From assembly GCA_022572335.1 (NCBI GenBank), contig JACZWD010000118.1:1-8314 (forward strand): a DNA stretch of 8,314 nucleotides, read 5' to 3'. This stretch comes from Pseudomonadota bacterium. Its GTDB lineage: Bacteria > Pseudomonadota > Alphaproteobacteria > Rhodospirillales > 2-02-FULL-58-16. The notes below the pieces were generated by a model. It was not told the DNA's origin. It did not search any database and saw nothing but the letters and a program-made list of their open reading frames with translations. A program made the position numbers and the translations under genes. This document shows, one piece after another, positions 6,140 to 8,314 of the stretch (its first letter is position 1; each line of letters starts with the position of its first letter).

Positions 6140-6273
6140 CAGTCGATTGAACACAATCAGCCGTCTGCGCGGCCTCGGACAACCACATCCCCCCTCCGGC
6201 GTTGTGCGGGCCGGCGAATTGCGGCAATAAGGGCGCCAAGGGCCAATCCCCGTACGGCGACGGGGTATCGGGA

Positions 6274-6380
6274 TCAGATCGCTCCGAAGAAAACGGCAAG
6301 AAGCACCAAAAGAAGGATACCCCCGCGACCGCTCCGATCATGAGAAGACCCTTGTCGGGGTTCTCTTGCTGAGTCGCCAT
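6274..6380 (-). pseudogene. One-helix membrane peptide gene (~35 residues) with an apparent 1-base frameshift
   Basis: ATG 6378-6380 is preceded by GGAGG (6389-6393 on the minus strand) at 8 nt, a good ribosome site. The frame begins MATQQENPDKGLLMIGAVAG, the start of a transmembrane segment. At a run of five G (minus strand; 6320-6324) it leaves the hydrophobic frame and continues as unlikely sequence to a stop at 6129. Adding one G restores the frame as GILLLVLLAVFFGAI and then a TGA at 6274-6276. The result is a compact 35-residue protein with a short polar N-terminus and a single ~20-residue membrane helix. The hydrophobic continuation and immediate stop make a frameshift, or a homopolymer sequencing error, more likely than the 83-residue unshifted product. 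The family is not recognised. Confidence 0.5.
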
Positions 6381-6388
6381 TTCCAATG

Positions 6389-6393
6389 CCTCC
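6389..6393 (-). promoter_or_regulatory. Ribosome binding site of the membrane peptide gene
   Basis: GGAGG on the minus strand, 8 nt upstream of ATG 6378-6380. It supports translation of the membrane peptide despite its apparent frameshift. Confidence 0.5.
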
Positions 6394-6777
6394 GGAATGA
6401 AGAATACTCCGCAAACAAACGTGTTTCGGATCAGCAGGCACCGGAAAGGTAAATTGGTCTCGGAACACCCATTCGGTTCCTCCCGAATGACGTGATCAAG
6501 CGTCGGGACTATAGCATATTCTACTCACGAATGCCACCAGTTCCACTCACGAATGCCCCCATCGGCTTGTGCGGAAGCGAACTGTCTTTCGTAGCCCGTT
6601 CTGGAAAAATCCCGGATTTCTTGCCGTCGCCCGGATGCCCGTTCATGGCTATAGCCGAACTTAAATCACCGCACCGGAACGACGACCGCTTTCATCGGCA
6701 AAGCCGGCATGCGAGTCCGTTTTGCGCTTTCGGCGGATCGAATCTCACACCGGGACACTACCCCGCGTCGGCCCCGA
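6394..6777. other. Gene-free stretch, lower GC, containing one direct repeat
   Basis: I see no convincing gene here on either strand. A plus-strand open frame starts at 6492 but has no ribosome site and unlikely composition. The base composition is closer to 50-55% G+C than the flanking genes. The only structure noted is the 13-bp direct repeat near 6523-6557. The stretch separates divergent genes (minus-strand peptides to the left, plus-strand dehydrogenase to the right), so it probably holds promoters for both sides. Confidence 0.5.
6523..6557 (+). repeat. 13-bp direct repeat with 22-bp spacing
   Basis: ACTCACGAATGCC occurs at 6523-6535 and again at 6545-6557. The start-to-start distance of 22 bp is about two helical turns, which would place both copies on one face of the helix. 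It lies between the divergent small genes and the dehydrogenase, so it may be a regulator site; a remnant duplication is the alternative. Confidence 0.45.
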
Positions 6778-6806
6778 TTGTTGCGACGGACCCGATCGCC
6801 TATAGT
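6778..6806 (+). promoter_or_regulatory. Candidate promoter of the aldehyde dehydrogenase gene
   Basis: TTGTTG (6778-6783) and TATAGT (6801-6806) are separated by exactly 17 nt; the -10 box matches 5/6 of consensus. The start of transcription would fall near 6813. The leader of about 56 nt then contains a CCGGGCC/GGCCCGG hairpin (6813-6819 with 6823-6829) and a TTTTCCG/CGGAAAA hairpin (6833-6839 with 6849-6855) just before the ribosome site GGGAGG (6857-6862). Confidence 0.5.
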
Positions 6807-6868
6807 TTCCGGCCGGGCCGGGGGCCCGGGCATTTTCCGCGGGTGAGCCGGAAAACGGGAGGACGCCC

Positions 6869-8302
6869 ATGACACAGCCGCTGACCGCCGGCCGGCCGGC
6901 GCCGGGCGGGGACGACGCTGAAACCGTGGACGGCCTGATCAAGAAGGCCAGGAGCGCCATGGCGGTCTTCGCCAACGCCGATCAGGCGCGCGTCGACGAG
7001 GCGGTCACGGCCCTGGCGTGGTCCATCTACCGGCCCGATCACGCCCGCGCCCTCGCCGAAACGGCGGTGAGCGACACCGGGCTCGGCAACGTCGCCGACA
7101 AGACCGCCAAGAACCGGCGCAAGACCTTCGGCACCCTGCGCGACCTGCTGGGTGTCAAGACCGTCGGCGTGATCGAAGAGGACGCACGGCTGGGCATCGT
7201 CAAGTACGCCAAGCCGGTGGGCGTGGTCGGCGCCGTCGTCCCCGCCACCAATCCGGCGGCGACGCCGGTCAACAAGGCGATGATGGCGGTCAAGGGGCGC
7301 AACGCCATCGTCCTGGCGCCGTCGCCGGCGGGGTTCAATACCACGGCGCTGACCGCCGGACACATGCGCGCCGAGCTCGACAGGATCGCCCTCCCCGCCG
7401 ACCTGGTGCAGGTGCTTCCGGCGCCGGTCACCAAGGCCCTCACCCAGGCCCTCATGGAGGCCTGCGACCTGATCGTGGTGACGGGCTCGCAGAACAACGT
7501 CCGCAACGCGTACCGGAGCGGCACGCCGGCCATCGGCGTCGGCACCGGCAACGTGCCGGTGATCATCGATTCGAGCGCCGATCTCACGGACGCGGCTACG
7601 AAGATCTGCGCGTCGAAGACCTTCGACAACGCCACCTCGTGCTCGTCGGAGAACTCGGTGACCATCATCGACGACGTGTACGACGCCGCCATCGGCGCCC
7701 TCGAGGACGCCGGCGGGTACCTGGCGACGGCCGAGGAAAAGCGCCTGATCGAGGACACCCTGTGGGTGGACGGCAGGCTCAACCGCACGCTCATCGCCAA
7801 GGGCGCGGACGTCTTCGCCCGCCAGGTCGGTCTTTCTGAAGAGGCCCGTAAGGCCAGGTTCTTCATGGTCGAAGACGACGGCGCCGGGCCGGACCACCCG
7901 TTCTCGGGCGAGAAGCTTTCCCTGGTCCTCACCGTCTACCGGGCCGCCGGTTTCGACGCCGCCGTGGCGCGGGTGCGCGAAATTCTCCGCTACCAGGGCA
8001 TCGGCCATTCGGTGGGCATTCACACCGCCGACATGGACCACGCCCGCCGCCTCGCCGAGGGGCTCGACGTGGTCCGCGTGCTGGTCAACCAGGCCCACGC
8101 GTTCGGCAACGGCGGCAGCTTCGACAACGGGCTCGACTTCACCCTCAGCATGGGCTGCGGCACCTGGGCCGGCAACTCCATCAGCGAGAACCTGAACTAC
8201 CGGCACTTCATCAACGTCACCCACCTGGTGACCGTGATCCCGGAGAACAAGCCCACCGAGGAAGAGCTGTTCGGCGCCTACTGGGCGCGCTACGGCAAGT
8301 AA
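6869..8302 (+). CDS. sauS: Acylating aldehyde dehydrogenase, SauS (sulfoacetaldehyde dehydrogenase)-like
   Basis: This 477-residue CoA-dependent aldehyde dehydrogenase belongs to the family that includes SauS, EutE, PduP and the AdhE N-terminus. It interconverts an aldehyde and its acyl-CoA with NAD(P). The catalytic cysteine is Cys258 in FDNATSCSSEN. Other family blocks are VGVVGAVVPATNPAATP (117-133), GRNAIVLAPSP (143-153), VTGSQNNVR (204-212) and GVGTGNVPVIID (223-234). The C-terminal blocks VLVNQAHAFGNGGSFDNGL and MGCGTWAGNSISENLNYRHF match SauS-type proteins as I recall them better than EutE or PduP. SauS oxidises or forms sulfoacetaldehyde in sulfoacetate catabolism. The start has GGGAGG 6 nt upstream. 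No Xsc, sulfoacetyl-CoA ligase or sulfonate exporter gene is visible, so the true aldehyde is open. It has its own promoter and is not in the mutase operon. Confidence 0.85.
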   Translation: MTQPLTAGRPAPGGDDAETVDGLIKKARSAMAVFANADQARVDEAVTALAWSIYRPDHARALAETAVSDTGLGNVADKTAKNRRKTFGTLRDLLGVKTVGVIEEDARLGIVKYAKPVGVVGAVVPATNPAATPVNKAMMAVKGRNAIVLAPSPAGFNTTALTAGHMRAELDRIALPADLVQVLPAPVTKALTQALMEACDLIVVTGSQNNVRNAYRSGTPAIGVGTGNVPVIIDSSADLTDAATKICASKTFDNATSCSSENSVTIIDDVYDAAIGALEDAGGYLATAEEKRLIEDTLWVDGRLNRTLIAKGADVFARQVGLSEEARKARFFMVEDDGAGPDHPFSGEKLSLVLTVYRAAGFDAAVARVREILRYQGIGHSVGIHTADMDHARRLAEGLDVVRVLVNQAHAFGNGGSFDNGLDFTLSMGCGTWAGNSISENLNYRHFINVTHLVTVIPENKPTEEELFGAYWARYGK

Positions 8303-8305
8303 TCC

Positions 8306-8314
8306 ATGAACTTC
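8306..8314 (+). CDS. Possible start of a further gene (cut by the window end)
   Basis: An ATG follows the dehydrogenase stop after three bases and reads Met-Asn-Phe to the window edge. Such spacing is typical of the next gene in an operon. There is no strong ribosome site before it, and only three codons are visible, so no function can be given. Confidence 0.25.

Noticed and set aside
6492..6872. Plus-strand open frame before the dehydrogenase
   Set aside because: No ribosome site, Arg/Pro/Ser-rich unlikely composition, and it runs through the candidate promoter and leader of the dehydrogenase gene.
6800..8224. Long minus-strand open frame antisense to the aldehyde dehydrogenase
   Set aside because: Shadow frame; the plus strand has clear family motifs, a catalytic Cys and a ribosome site.

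Overview
The window is GC-rich DNA (roughly 70% G+C in the coding blocks) with strong GGAGG-type ribosome sites. It carries a Bug/TctC-family solute receptor and a SauS-type acylating aldehyde dehydrogenase. This fits a high-GC proteobacterium, perhaps a Rhodospirillales-like alphaproteobacterium; that assignment is inference only. The first ~690 bases are clearly less GC-rich (about 50%) and look foreign or misjoined.

Layout. Positions 1-453 hold no intact gene, only a perfect 10-bp hairpin and a coding-like remnant on the minus strand. Positions 454-1113 (minus) encode a secreted chimera: the first part of a trypsin-like protease joined to the last part of a TlpA/thioredoxin-like protein. 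The join coincides with the change in base composition. Positions 1114-1415 are a gene-free leader with a candidate promoter followed by a 60-bp GC-rich tandem repeat. Positions 1416-4778 are a tight three-gene operon: cobalamin-binding mutase subunit (GlmS), ASKHA reactivase (GlmL) and catalytic-barrel subunit (GlmE) of a glutamate-mutase-type coenzyme B12 enzyme. A lower-GC gap with dyad symmetries leads to a TctC-type periplasmic receptor (4938-5945). Convergent to it lie two very small minus-strand genes: a charged coiled-coil protein (5957-6127) and a one-helix membrane peptide that appears frameshifted (6274-6380). After a gene-poor stretch with its own promoter comes an acylating aldehyde dehydrogenase close to sulfoacetaldehyde dehydrogenase (6869-8302).

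The most interesting point is the GlmE-like subunit. It aligns almost without gaps to the clostridial enzyme as I remember it and keeps the coenzyme contacts (Lys341, Glu345) and two substrate arginines (Arg81, Arg115). The third substrate arginine (R149) is replaced by Leu164, and the glutamate that contacts the substrate amino group (E171) by Leu186. The GlmS partner stays canonical. No methylaspartate ammonia-lyase is in the window. I infer an uncharacterised B12-dependent carbon-skeleton mutase acting on something other than glutamate. The receptor and the SauS-like dehydrogenase suggest uptake of a carboxylate or sulfonate and conversion of an aldehyde to a CoA thioester. That link is hypothetical, because the dehydrogenase is in a separate transcription unit.
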